From Seongchinamella unica (lineage in GTDB: Bacteria > Pseudomonadota > Gammaproteobacteria > Pseudomonadales > Halieaceae): DNA of 64,000 bases. This document shows, one piece after another, positions 45,838-54,815 of the stretch. Within the stretch, counting starts at the first letter, position 1, and each line of letters begins with the position of its first letter. Below the pieces are notes generated by a model. It was given only the letters and a program-made list of their open reading frames with translations, did not search any database and was not told the DNA's origin. The position numbers and the translations under genes were made by a program. Location of the stretch: contig NZ_SMSE01000002.1 of assembly GCF_004354085.1 (NCBI RefSeq), positions 1 to 64,000 on the forward strand, read 5' to 3'.

Positions 45838-46710
45838 CTACCACCAGGGGTAGAAAGCGGGCATGTCGCAGGACGTTTTATCGGTAAACTGCGGCGCACG
45901 TTTTTCCAGGAAAGCGGCGACGCCCTCCTTGCCGCTTTTCTGGCTGCAATAATAAATGGCCAGTGAATCGACCTTGTGGGCCTCCACGGGATGCGGCTGG
46001 GCGGCGTTGCGGTACATCATCTGGCGGGTCAGGGCGATGGCCACCGGACTGTGTCCGGCAATACGGCGGGCTATCCGGTAGGCTTCTTCCAGCAGCTGGT
46101 CCGCCGGTAACACTGCCTTGACGTAGCCACCGGCGAGGGCCTCTTCTGCGTCGAGGATGTCGCCCGTGTAACACCACTCCAGCGCCTGTGACATGCCGAC
46201 GATACGCGGCAGGAACCAGGTGGAGCAGGCTTCAGGCGTGATGCCGATTTTATTGAATACAAAGCCGATGCGAGCGTGTTCCGATGCCAGGCGAATATCC
46301 ATGGCGCAGGTCATGGTGGCGCCGATGCCGACCGCCGCACCGTTAATGGCGGCAATGACCGGTTTTCTGCAGTCATAGATCGCCAGGGTGACCCGTCCGC
46401 CGGTATCGCGCACACCCGCTATGATGTCGGGATCGTCGAGGCGTTGTTGCATGTCCTCCATGGTCGGCTGCAGCGCCTCGTCGAGGCCAAACACGTTGCC
46501 TTTTGCAGTCAGGTCCATGCCGGCGCAAAAGGCCCGGCCCGCGCCGGTCACAACGATTGCCCGGATGTCGTCATCGTCGCTGGCGCGGTTAAAAGCGTCG
46601 ATCAGCTCGTTGGCCATCTCCACGGTAAAGGCGTTCAGGTGCTCGGGACGATCCAGGGTCAGGGTGAGTATGTCGTCAGCCACTTCGTAGCGCAGGGTGT
46701 TGTAGTTCAT
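45838..46710 (-). CDS. Enoyl-CoA hydratase/isomerase family protein
   Basis: A 290-aa crotonase-fold enzyme. The oxyanion-hole motifs are GAGRAFCAGMDLTAKG and KPVIAAINGAAVGIGATMTC, and FVFNKIGITPEACSTWFLPR follows with a Glu in the position of one catalytic acid. It hydrates or isomerises an enoyl-CoA in fatty-acid, aromatic or terpenoid breakdown. The start at 46710 is the usual family start; an ATG 12 bases upstream is possible. It is a single gene divergent from the AMP-phosphorylase-like gene. Confidence 0.9.
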   Translation of the reverse strand: MNYNTLRYEVADDILTLTLDRPEHLNAFTVEMANELIDAFNRASDDDDIRAIVVTGAGRAFCAGMDLTAKGNVFGLDEALQPTMEDMQQRLDDPDIIAGVRDTGGRVTLAIYDCRKPVIAAINGAAVGIGATMTCAMDIRLASEHARIGFVFNKIGITPEACSTWFLPRIVGMSQALEWCYTGDILDAEEALAGGYVKAVLPADQLLEEAYRIARRIAGHSPVAIALTRQMMYRNAAQPHPVEAHKVDSLAIYYCSQKSGKEGVAAFLEKRAPQFTDKTSCDMPAFYPWW

Positions 46711-47003
46711 GATGGGTCTCACTGCCGGAAAAATTGTCGCCGGATACTATAGCCTCTGCGTTGCAAACATGACATATGCAGTCGCTGACAGTGCTCTTGC
46801 ATGGAGCGAATTCGGGCACTGGGCTGCCGGGGGAGGTCGCCGCAGTGCCCGGCAATCAGGTTGCACGATAATCAGGGCGCCAACCATTCAGTGCAGTTGG
46901 CAGCGAACGCTTTACCTCCCGGCAGCGCGCCGCGGCGAACTGGCCGAAGCGGCCCGGGACAGTTAGACTCAAATCATCCTATTTATTCAGGCGCCACCGG
47001 ACT
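46711..47003. other. Divergent intergenic region
   Basis: No gene seen. It should contain promoters for the enoyl-CoA hydratase (minus) and the phosphorylase-PRPP-synthetase pair (plus); no convincing boxes were found. Confidence 0.5.
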
Positions 47004-48575
47004 ATGGCAACGAAGCGAAACAAGCCGAAAAACGCCACTGGCACTGGTACCCTGAGGCTACGGCGGGTGGGTATCGATACCTACCACGAGAACGTCGCCT
47101 ACCTGCACCGGCAGTGCGAAATCTACCGGGCAGAGGGTTTCCAGGCGCTGGCCAAGGTAGAAATTTGCGGTGAGAACGACCAGTACATCCTGGCGGTGCT
47201 GAACGTCGTCGATGACGAGGCACTGGTGGGATCCGATGAACTGGGGCTCTCGGAGGAGGCATTTGCCGCTCTGGGCCTCAACAGCGGAGCGCCGGTGCGT
47301 GTTCGTCACGCCGAGCCGCCCGCATCCATGGATGCGGTGCGACGCAAAATCGAGGGCGAACGCCTGGATGCGGGGGAATACCTCGCCATCACCCGGGATA
47401 TCGCTGATCGCCGCTATGCCAAGATGGAAATCGCCGCCTTCCTCGTGGCTTCAGGGCAGACAGGACTGGATCGCGACGAGGTCATGAATCTCACCCGGGC
47501 CATGGTCGCCCAGGGCGACCGCCTGCAGTGGCCCGGTGACCTGGTGGCGGACAAGCATTGCGTCGGCGGATTGCCCGGGAACCGCACCTCCATGCTGGTG
47601 GTCCCCATAGTGGCGGCCCACGGCCTGCTGATCCCCAAAACCTCGAGCCGCGCCATTACCTCGCCGTCGGGAACCGCCGATACGATGGAGGTACTCGCCT
47701 CGGTCGAGTTGACACCCGAGCAACTCCATGCGGTTGTGCAACAGGAACGCGGTGCCCTGATCTGGGGAGGGACCGCCAACCTGGCCCCGGTCGACGACAT
47801 CCTGATTTCCGTTGAACGCCCCCTCGGGCTCGATTACCAGGGCCAGATGGTGGCATCGATCCTGGCCAAGAAGATTGCGGCGGGATCAACTCACCTGGTT
47901 ATCGATATTCCCGTCGGCAGAAGCGCAAAGGTCAGGCACATGCGTGACGCGCTGGCGCTGCGCAAGTTGTTCGAGTATGTGGCGGATTGCCTTGGCCTGT
48001 TCGTTCAGGTGATCGTCACGGATGGCCGGCAGCCCGTGGGCCGGGGCATTGGACCGGTGCTCGAGGCCCGCGATGTCATGCAGGTACTGAGAAACGATCC
48101 CGATGCCCCCGCTGACCTGCGCCAGAAAGCCTTGCGATTGGCCGGCCGTGTGATCGAGTTCGATCCAGACGTGCGTGGCGGTGACGGCTTCGACATAGCT
48201 CGCGACATCCTCGATTCAGGTCGCGCCCTGAAAAAAATGGAGCGCATCGTCGCGGCGCAGGGTGCGCAGCAACAGCGCTTCGAACCCGGGTCACTGGTCA
48301 GGGAGGTTAAAGCTGAGACCGCAGGCACAGTGATCGACATTGATAATTACCAGATGGCGCGCATCGCCCGCATGGCCGGCGCACCTATGGACAAGGGTGC
48401 CGGAGTCGACCTGCTGCGGAAGCTCGGCGACCGGGTGGAAAAAGGCGAAACGCTATATCGCGTGCATGCAAGTTTTCCGGCGGATTTTCGTTTTGCCGGC
48501 AACCTGGTTGACAGTGACAACGGGTACCAACTGGGCGCACCGGATCTGGTCCCGGAGATCTATGCGGAGTTCTGA
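47004..48575 (+). CDS. AMP phosphorylase-like thymidine phosphorylase family protein
   Basis: A 523-aa protein of the long archaeal-type thymidine-phosphorylase branch. An extra N-terminal domain (about 1-90) precedes the core. [20 protein letters not shown] and [20 protein letters not shown] match the AMP-phosphorylase signatures rather than the shorter DeoA/Pdp. The family splits NMPs with phosphate into base and ribose-1,5-bisphosphate. The C-terminus ([20 protein letters not shown]) is the usual barrel-sandwich domain. It overlaps the PRPP-synthetase-like gene by one base. The bacterial reaction is inferred. Confidence 0.85.
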   Translation: MATKRNKPKNATGTGTLRLRRVGIDTYHENVAYLHRQCEIYRAEGFQALAKVEICGENDQYILAVLNVVDDEALVGSDELGLSEEAFAALGLNSGAPVRVRHAEPPASMDAVRRKIEGERLDAGEYLAITRDIADRRYAKMEIAAFLVASGQTGLDRDEVMNLTRAMVAQGDRLQWPGDLVADKHCVGGLPGNRTSMLVVPIVAAHGLLIPKTSSRAITSPSGTADTMEVLASVELTPEQLHAVVQQERGALIWGGTANLAPVDDILISVERPLGLDYQGQMVASILAKKIAAGSTHLVIDIPVGRSAKVRHMRDALALRKLFEYVADCLGLFVQVIVTDGRQPVGRGIGPVLEARDVMQVLRNDPDAPADLRQKALRLAGRVIEFDPDVRGGDGFDIARDILDSGRALKKMERIVAAQGAQQQRFEPGSLVREVKAETAGTVIDIDNYQMARIARMAGAPMDKGAGVDLLRKLGDRVEKGETLYRVHASFPADFRFAGNLVDSDNGYQLGAPDLVPEIYAEF

Positions 48576-49468
48576 TGTTAGTACTGGGATTTACCGATTC
48601 GAACAAACAGGCTACCGAGCTGGCGGCGGCACTGGGTGTGCCCCATGCCGGTATCGAGGTGCATCGCTTTCCGGATGGAGAGAGCCGGGTATGCCTGCCG
48701 CCCCAGCTGCCTGAGCATGTCGTGCTCTTTCGCAGTCTCCACTACCCCAACGAGAAACTGCTGGAACTGATGCTCGCCACGGAGTCCGCACGGACGCTTG
48801 GCGCCCGTGAGGTGACACTCGTCGCCCCTTATCTGTGCTACATGCGTCAGGACAAGGCTTTTCATCCCGGTGAGGCGGTGAGCCAACGCATCGTCGGGCG
48901 CTTCCTGGCCGATCTCTTCGACACCCTGGTCACCGTGGATCCCCATCTTCACCGGGTGCATGACCTCGCACAGGCGGTGCCGGTGAAGCGGGCCTTCGCC
49001 CTGAGTGCCGCCCCTGCCATGGGCCAGTTTCTCACTGGGCGCAAAGCGGAGGCGCTGCTGGTTGGGCCGGACCAGGAATCTGAACAGTGGGTCAGTACCG
49101 TCGCCCGGGGTGCCGGGCTCGCTTACGCGGTGGCGAGCAAAACCAGGCACGGTGACCGTGAGGTGGACGTCAGACTGCCGCCACGGGATTACACCGACCT
49201 GCACGCGGTGCTGGTGGACGATATGGCGAGCACCGGTCGTACCCTGGCCGCAGCGGCAAGGGCGCTGCTGGATGCCGGCGCGGCACGGGTGGATGTCCTT
49301 GTGACTCACGCCCTGTTCGTTGGCGATGCTTTGGAGGTCCTGAGGGCGGCCGGTATCTCAGAGGTGTGGAGTTCGGATAGCATTCCCCATGCCAGCAATG
49401 CCTTCGCCCTCGCTGCGGACCTGGCCCGGAGCATCGCGCCCGGTCGCGGTGAGACCGTGTTTCCTTAA
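48575..49468 (+). CDS. Ribose-phosphate pyrophosphokinase-like protein
   Basis: A 297-aa Prs-like protein. It has the two phosphoribosyltransferase-type domains with LVAPYLCYMRQDKAFHPGEA (flexible loop), DTLVTVDPHLHRVHDL (catalytic His region) and a PRPP loop VDDMASTGRTLAAAAR where the classical TGGT is TGRT. KTRHGDREVDV replaces the usual KRR loop. It is shorter than housekeeping Prs (about 315 aa). The variant loop and fusion-like coupling with the phosphorylase suggest a specialised role in nucleotide-ribose recycling. GGAG precedes the ATG. Confidence 0.85.
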   Translation: MLVLGFTDSNKQATELAAALGVPHAGIEVHRFPDGESRVCLPPQLPEHVVLFRSLHYPNEKLLELMLATESARTLGAREVTLVAPYLCYMRQDKAFHPGEAVSQRIVGRFLADLFDTLVTVDPHLHRVHDLAQAVPVKRAFALSAAPAMGQFLTGRKAEALLVGPDQESEQWVSTVARGAGLAYAVASKTRHGDREVDVRLPPRDYTDLHAVLVDDMASTGRTLAAAARALLDAGAARVDVLVTHALFVGDALEVLRAAGISEVWSSDSIPHASNAFALAADLARSIAPGRGETVFP

Positions 49469-49504
49469 CTACTCCCGGTGGCGAGGGGGAGTGATGAGGC
49501 CGCC

Positions 49505-50698
49505 TCAGCCGAGACGTTCGATGAGTATTGCGCTGCCGGTGCCGGCCGCGCCGGCGGCGGAGACGACGCCACGCTGCAGGTCCCGCCGTTCCAGCTCGTC
49601 CAGCAGTGTGCCCAGCATCATTGAGCCGGTGGCGCCCATGGGGTGTCCCAGGGCAATCACCCCGCCGTTGACGTTGTGCCTGTCCTCGGGAATATCGAGT
49701 TTGCGCATCCCCATCACCGAGATGGCAGCGAAGGCCTCGTGTATTTCGAACAGATCGATATCGGCGGTGCTGAGTTTTTCCTGAGCCAACAGGGCGCGAA
49801 CCGCCTCCACGCAGCCCGAAAGCACTTGGGTGGGATCGGCAGCCACGCTATTACTGGCCACGATGCGTGCCCGTGGCGGGGTATCCAGGGCGTCCTCGGC
49901 GGCCACCAGTACCAGTGCCGCGCCATCGGCCATGGCCGGGGAGTTACCTGCGGTGTGAATGTGGCGGATGGCGGACAGGTTCCGGTGCCGTGCCAGTTGA
50001 TAGTGGTCCACGCCCATGGCCCCGGCCTTGGCGAAGGCCGGTTCCATGGCGGCGAGTCCCGTTGCGGTGGTGTCCGGTCGAATACATTCATCCCGCGTAC
50101 ACTGGCTGCCGTCGCCGCGGGTGATCGGCACGATGGATGTGAAGTAACCCGCTTCGCGGGCCTGGGCAGCACGCTGCTGGCTGCTGGCGGCCAGGGCATC
50201 GGCCTGCTCGCGGCTGACGTCGTGCAGCGTTGCCACCAGGTCGGCACCGTTGCCCATCATCAGCATCTGGCAACGGGCGGCGAAGGCCGGGTCTTTGAAC
50301 ACCCGCGCGTCGTCCGCCAGCATCGGCACCCGCGACATCATTTCAACGCCACCACCGAGCGCCCTGTCGACCTGTCCCGCCTGTACTTTCAGCGCCGCCA
50401 GGGCGACGCTGTCGATGCCGGAGGAGCAGTAGCGATTGATGGTCATGCCCGGCACACTGCTGGGCCAGCCGGCGTACAGGGTCGAGCTTTTGGCAATATT
50501 GCCCGCCTGTTCGCCGTGCTGGGTGGCGCAGCCGAGAACGACCTCGCCGACACAGGCGGGATCCAGCCCGGTGCGTTCTACGAGCGCGTTGTAGAGCTGT
50601 TGCAGCAGGGCCTGGGGTGTCAGTTCATGCAGGCCGCCGGTGTCTTTGGCGCGGCCCCGGGGGGAGCGGATGGCGTCGTAGATAAAAGCGTCTCTCAT
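49505..50698 (-). CDS. Thiolase-family protein lacking the second catalytic Cys
   Basis: A 397-aa thiolase. The nucleophile C91 (NRYCSSGIDSV) and the catalytic H352 (IALGHPMGATG) are present. The C-terminal motif that is normally CxGGGxG reads SAAGAAGTGSA, with Ala382 at the position of the acid/base Cys. Thiolytic activity may be altered; the residue is essential in classical thiolases. It is the last gene of the nitronate monooxygenase-ligase-thiolase operon and overlaps the preceding gene by 4 bases. Confidence 0.87.
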   Translation of the reverse strand: MRDAFIYDAIRSPRGRAKDTGGLHELTPQALLQQLYNALVERTGLDPACVGEVVLGCATQHGEQAGNIAKSSTLYAGWPSSVPGMTINRYCSSGIDSVALAALKVQAGQVDRALGGGVEMMSRVPMLADDARVFKDPAFAARCQMLMMGNGADLVATLHDVSREQADALAASSQQRAAQAREAGYFTSIVPITRGDGSQCTRDECIRPDTTATGLAAMEPAFAKAGAMGVDHYQLARHRNLSAIRHIHTAGNSPAMADGAALVLVAAEDALDTPPRARIVASNSVAADPTQVLSGCVEAVRALLAQEKLSTADIDLFEIHEAFAAISVMGMRKLDIPEDRHNVNGGVIALGHPMGATGSMMLGTLLDELERRDLQRGVVSAAGAAGTGSAILIERLG

Positions 50699-51927
50699 GC
50701 GTCGACTCCGATAACCAGGCTGGCACAGGTGGTGGCGCTGCCGCCGAGATTGAAGGTGGCCATATTACGTGCCCCTTTAATCTGGCAGCCCCCGGCGTGG
50801 CCACTGACCTGCTGGGCACAGTCCAGTGCCATACGGACCCCGGTGGCTCCTACCGGGTGACCCAGGCCAATCAGTCCGCCGCTGGGGTTGATGGGAAAAT
50901 CCCCGGTGGTCGCTATGCGGCCTTCCTCGACCGCTTTCCAGCTTTCCCCGGGCGCCGTCAGTCCGCTGTGATCTATGGCCATGTATTCGGTGACCGAAAA
51001 ACAGTCGTGGGTTTCCAGGCCGTCGAGCTCGGTTACCGCGTTGAAGCCGGCCCTGCGCAGGGCATCGCCAAACATGTCAGCCACATGGGGAAACAGCAAT
51101 GGCTGGCCTGCGCTGAGCTGTAGCTTGTGTTCCAGCGAAATCGGTGCGCAGCGATGTCCCCAGCCCTTTATCCGTGGAATATCCGCCAGCGAGAGGCCGC
51201 GGGCCCGGGCGTGCTCTCCGGCGATTTTTTCATCGGCGAGGATGATGCAGACGGCACCGTCGGTAATCTGGCCGCAGTCCAGCTTGCGGACCCGGCCCTC
51301 AATGACAGGGTTGAGTTCGTCGTCAGCGCTGAAGCAGCCCGGAGGAAACTGCCAGTCACGGGTCTGGGCGAGGGGATTGCGTTTGGCATTGGCGAAGTTG
51401 TTTTCGGCGATCTGCAGCAGGTGAGCGCCGTCGATGCCGTGACGTGCCTCGTATTCGCGGGTGATGCGGTCGAACATGGCCGGCCAGGGGAACTGGCAGT
51501 CGGTGGCCTCGTGACCGGTCCAGGCGGCTGCGCCCAGGTGCTCGGCACCGGTCTGGCCGCTGACGTTACGCATCAGCTCCAGCCCGACAACCGTGGCACA
51601 GCGATAGTGCCCCGCCTCGATATCGCGCATGGCGGCGAGTATGGCCATGGAACCGGAAGCGCAGGCAGCCTCGTGCCGGGAGGTGGGGATGCCGCAAAGC
51701 TGTGGGTAGACCTCGGCAAAAAAGCCGTTGAGCTGACCCTGCCGGGCGAACAGGTCGGCGACAAAATTGCCCACGTGGCCGACTTCAATCTGTTCCGGTT
51801 CAATACCCGCGTTGTCGATCCCTGCGCTTAGTGCTTCGCGGAACATATCGTAGATTTCCAGACCTTCGCGGGCCCAGTTGCGGGCGAAATCGGTTTGCGC
51901 CCCGCCCAGGATGTAAATGCCACTCAT
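50695..51927 (-). CDS. SCP-x-like thiolase family protein
   Basis: A 410-aa protein of the SCP-x/lipid-transfer thiolase group: HEAACASGSMAILAAMRD (nucleophile Cys), PSGGLIGLGHPVGATGVRMA (His) and a C-terminal MATFNLGGSATTCASLVIGV. This group includes sterol side-chain thiolases, acting with or without partner subunits. It overlaps the genes on both sides by 4 bases. The two thiolase-like genes together may form a heteromer, but that is inference. Confidence 0.88.
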   Translation of the reverse strand: MSGIYILGGAQTDFARNWAREGLEIYDMFREALSAGIDNAGIEPEQIEVGHVGNFVADLFARQGQLNGFFAEVYPQLCGIPTSRHEAACASGSMAILAAMRDIEAGHYRCATVVGLELMRNVSGQTGAEHLGAAAWTGHEATDCQFPWPAMFDRITREYEARHGIDGAHLLQIAENNFANAKRNPLAQTRDWQFPPGCFSADDELNPVIEGRVRKLDCGQITDGAVCIILADEKIAGEHARARGLSLADIPRIKGWGHRCAPISLEHKLQLSAGQPLLFPHVADMFGDALRRAGFNAVTELDGLETHDCFSVTEYMAIDHSGLTAPGESWKAVEEGRIATTGDFPINPSGGLIGLGHPVGATGVRMALDCAQQVSGHAGGCQIKGARNMATFNLGGSATTCASLVIGVDA

Positions 51928-53600
51928 GAAGAAGGTTCCTTTTCGATCAGTGTTTGCAGCTCGCTGCGGACGACTTTGCCCAGGGGGTTGCGCGGCAGTG
52001 CGTTAAGGACTTTGATACGCTCGGGCAGTTTGAATTTGGCGACGCCCCGTTCCAGCAGCCACTGACCGAGCGCTTCCAGGGTTGGCGGCTCGGCTCCCGC
52101 TGCGGGCACCACGCAGGCGCAGATTTTTTCGCCCAGCATGGGATCGGCATAGGCGCAGACGGCCACTTCGGCCAGGTCCGGATGGCCCTCCAGCACGGTG
52201 TCCAGGTCGGCGGGAGAAATCTTCATCCCGCCGCGATTGATAATGTCCTTGCAGCGCCCCACGATACGGTAGTAGTTGGGGGGATCACCGGCAATCTCTA
52301 CCAGGTCGCCGGTGCGGAACAGGCCGTCTTCGGTGAACACCCCGGTGCCGTCGTGGCCCAGGTAACCGTCGAAGACGGCGGGTCCGCTGATACACAGTTC
52401 GCCGGGGACGCCGGCCTCGGTAATCTCCCGGCCGGTGTCGGGGTCAATGACCCGGGTCACCGTGCTGGCGTGGGCCTGACCCTGCCAGGGCATGCCCGGT
52501 ACACCAAGGCGCGGGAAGAGGGCGGCACGATATTCCGGTTCCGGCGCCGTGGCCGGGGTTGAGAACAGGCTGATGCCCTCGTTGGAGCCGTAAAAGTTGA
52601 TGATGCTCTTGCCGTAATCCCCCTCCACCGTCTCGATCATTGCCGGGGACAGGGGCACAGAACCGGAGCCGAAAGCGCGCAGCGAACTGAAGTCGCCCTG
52701 TTGCCACAGCGCGGGCTGGTGGGCGAGATGGTTGAGCAGGGCCGGCGGCGCGATGGTAAAGGTGGCTCCTTCGTCCTGCAGTTGTTGCAGGTAAAGCGGC
52801 GGGTCCATGGGGTGGTGAAGTACGAGGCTGGCTCCCAGCAGGGCCGACGGAAACAGGAAGCCACCGATGGCGGCCATATTGATCAGCGGGAAGGGCGCCA
52901 GCAGAATCTCGCCCTCCCGGTAGTCGCCGGCTTCCATGGTGTTACGGGCGATGGCTATCCACATGTTGTGGGAGCGCGGCACGCCCTTGGGCGCGCCCGT
53001 GGTGCCAGAGGTCCAGCAAATGGTGACGATATCGTTGGCATCCGGGGGGTGGCGGCTCTGCTGATCGCTAAGCCGCTCCCGGTCAAATTCCGCCGCCGGG
53101 TCCCCGGCGCCAATCGTTTCGCCGAGTATCCATACGGGCAGGTCAGGGAGCGTTTCGGCGGCACGGGCGCAGAGCTTGTCTCCGCGAAAATCGGCCAGGC
53201 CGATAAAGGCGACCGGGCTCAGCGCGGCGGCGAATTGCTGTATCTCGTGGGGGGCGTACTGTACCGGGATGGGGGAGATAATGGCGCCGATCCGGCTGCA
53301 GGCGTAATACAGAGCCACCAGTTCGCTGATATTGGGCAACTGCACCAGCAATCGGTCACCCGACCTGACCCCGCAGCCGAGCAGTTCACTGGCCAGTCGG
53401 CCGCTGAAGTGTTGCAGGGTGCTGAAATCCAGACGCCGGGGGGGGATCCCGCAAAGCTCCGCCTTATTGGGCGGGTCGGCGACGGCGAGTCTGTCGCCGT
53501 GGGATTCGGCGCAACCGGCCAGCAGGCTGTGCAGGGTGTCGTGACCCCAGAACCCTCGCTCGGTCATTTCACGGATACGTTCAGGGGAGCTGGTTCTCAT
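51924..53600 (-). CDS. AMP-dependent CoA ligase (aryl/cyclohexane-carboxylate type)
   Basis: A 558-aa ANL-family ligase: CWTSGTTGAPKGVPRSHNMW (P-loop), FYGSNEGISLFSTPATAPEP, LFRTGDLVEIAGDPPNYYRI, GRCKDIINRGGMKISPADLD and LPRNPLGKVVRSELQ. The layout resembles 2,3-dihydroxybenzoate-AMP ligase and cyclohexanecarboxylate-CoA ligase more than long-chain acyl ligases. It should activate the acid formed in this pathway. The nitronate monooxygenase gene lies 4 bases upstream, and GAGGAATAACGCA precedes its ATG. Confidence 0.9.
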   Translation of the reverse strand: MRTSSPERIREMTERGFWGHDTLHSLLAGCAESHGDRLAVADPPNKAELCGIPPRRLDFSTLQHFSGRLASELLGCGVRSGDRLLVQLPNISELVALYYACSRIGAIISPIPVQYAPHEIQQFAAALSPVAFIGLADFRGDKLCARAAETLPDLPVWILGETIGAGDPAAEFDRERLSDQQSRHPPDANDIVTICWTSGTTGAPKGVPRSHNMWIAIARNTMEAGDYREGEILLAPFPLINMAAIGGFLFPSALLGASLVLHHPMDPPLYLQQLQDEGATFTIAPPALLNHLAHQPALWQQGDFSSLRAFGSGSVPLSPAMIETVEGDYGKSIINFYGSNEGISLFSTPATAPEPEYRAALFPRLGVPGMPWQGQAHASTVTRVIDPDTGREITEAGVPGELCISGPAVFDGYLGHDGTGVFTEDGLFRTGDLVEIAGDPPNYYRIVGRCKDIINRGGMKISPADLDTVLEGHPDLAEVAVCAYADPMLGEKICACVVPAAGAEPPTLEALGQWLLERGVAKFKLPERIKVLNALPRNPLGKVVRSELQTLIEKEPSS

Positions 53601-53604
53601 TGCG

Positions 53605-54531
53605 TTATTCCTCGCAGGCTGCCCTATATTCGTTTACCAGCCGATCGACCAGCTCAGCGACCGGCAGGATGTCATCAATGGCGCCGGCACCCTGGCCAGC
53701 TGCCCACACGTCACGCCAGCGTTTGCGGTCACCGACGGAACGGGTGATATCGATATCGCCGGGCCGGGGCATGTTCTGTGGGTCATAACCAGCCTGTTCA
53801 AGACTGCCGCGCAACCAGTTTGCCTTGACCCCGGTCAGGGCGTCGGAGCAGATGATGTCCTCGCTACTGGAGGCGAGGAGCATCTGCTTGTATTCGGCCA
53901 CGGCCATGCTTTCGTCGGTGGCGATAAATCGCGTACCGAGATAGGCGTAGGTGGCTCCCAGCACCTTTGCTGCTCGCACCGCCCGGCCCGAGGAAATACC
54001 GCCGCCGAGCACAATGGGACCGTCCCAGAAACGGCGCACTTCTTCGACGAAGGCAAAACCGGAGAGTTGCCCGGTGTGGCCACCGGCGCCGGCGGCCACC
54101 AGGACCAGTCCGTCCACACCGGCGGCGATGGCCTTGCGGGCAAAGGAGACGGTGATAACGTCAGCATAGAGGCTGCCGCCATAGCTGTGCGCCGCCTCCA
54201 CGGCATCCCGGGGGCTGCCCAGGGCAGAGATGACGATGGGGGCGCGGTATTTAACTGCCAGCGCCAGGTCCTCGTCGCGGCGGGCGTTGGAGCGGTGCAT
54301 CATCAGGTTGATGGCCCAGGGGGCGTCTGCTGCCGGGTCCAGCTCGCCGCTTATACGCTGCAGCCACTGCTCCAACTGTGCCACGGTGCGGGCATTGAGG
54401 GAGGGGAAGCTGCCCACCATGCCCGACTTGCAGGCGGCAATGACCATGTCCGGGCCCGATTGCAGGAACATCGGCGCCTGGAAGGCGGGAATGCGCAGTC
54501 GCGACAGGGAGTAATCGGCAGTAGCTGTCAT
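53605..54531 (-). CDS. Nitronate monooxygenase family protein
   Basis: A 308-aa FMN-dependent TIM-barrel enzyme. Motifs are IPAFQAPMFLQSGPDMVIAA, VDGLVLVAAGAGGHTGQLSG and PIVLGGGISSGRAVRAAKVL (phosphate binding). The family includes nitronate monooxygenases and enoyl-ACP reductases (FabK); the HTGQ and GGISSG motifs fit the former class, but the substrate is not certain. The start at 54531 has AAGGAA 8 bases upstream. First gene of a four-gene minus-strand operon, divergent from the carotenoid oxygenase. Confidence 0.85.
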   Translation of the reverse strand: MTATADYSLSRLRIPAFQAPMFLQSGPDMVIAACKSGMVGSFPSLNARTVAQLEQWLQRISGELDPAADAPWAINLMMHRSNARRDEDLALAVKYRAPIVISALGSPRDAVEAAHSYGGSLYADVITVSFARKAIAAGVDGLVLVAAGAGGHTGQLSGFAFVEEVRRFWDGPIVLGGGISSGRAVRAAKVLGATYAYLGTRFIATDESMAVAEYKQMLLASSSEDIICSDALTGVKANWLRGSLEQAGYDPQNMPRPGDIDITRSVGDRKRWRDVWAAGQGAGAIDDILPVAELVDRLVNEYRAACEE

Positions 54532-54703
54532 GGGTTGGTTCCTTGCCCGGGTATCCGCCACTGCGGAGACGTGGCGGCAGGTCGGTGCTCAACCGCCACA
54601 ACGGTGTGACTGCCGCCCGGGCGAGAGCAGCAATGGCGGAAAACCAGCGAGGGTGGGTTCTGGAATACGCATCGAGTTTCTTGGCTCTGTTGCTTTCACA
54701 AAT

Positions 54704-54722
54704 AGACTATATGGGTTAGTCT
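54704..54722. promoter_or_regulatory. Candidate operator AGACTA-N7-TAGTCT
   Basis: A perfect 6-bp inverted repeat with a 7-base spacer, placed between the divergent nitronate monooxygenase and carotenoid oxygenase genes, abutting a second inverted repeat. The tandem HxlR protein encoded downstream is a plausible ligand. Confidence 0.5.
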
Positions 54723-54742
54723 TGTTACGCAAGCATGTAACA
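54723..54742. promoter_or_regulatory. Candidate operator TGTTAC-N8-GTAACA
   Basis: A second perfect 6-bp inverted repeat directly next to the first. Centre-to-centre distance is about 20 bp, so a protein on both would sit on one face of the helix. Confidence 0.5.
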
Positions 54743-54815
54743 GGACTATCAGGGCGAAGTGCCTGAAGACCCATCCCTGTGGGTCGCCAGGCCGCCAACC
54801 ATGGGAGAACCAGCT

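Noticed and set aside
49471-49492. ACTCCC/GGGAGT hairpin between convergent genes as a terminator
   Set aside because: Short stem and no T-run; reported only here.
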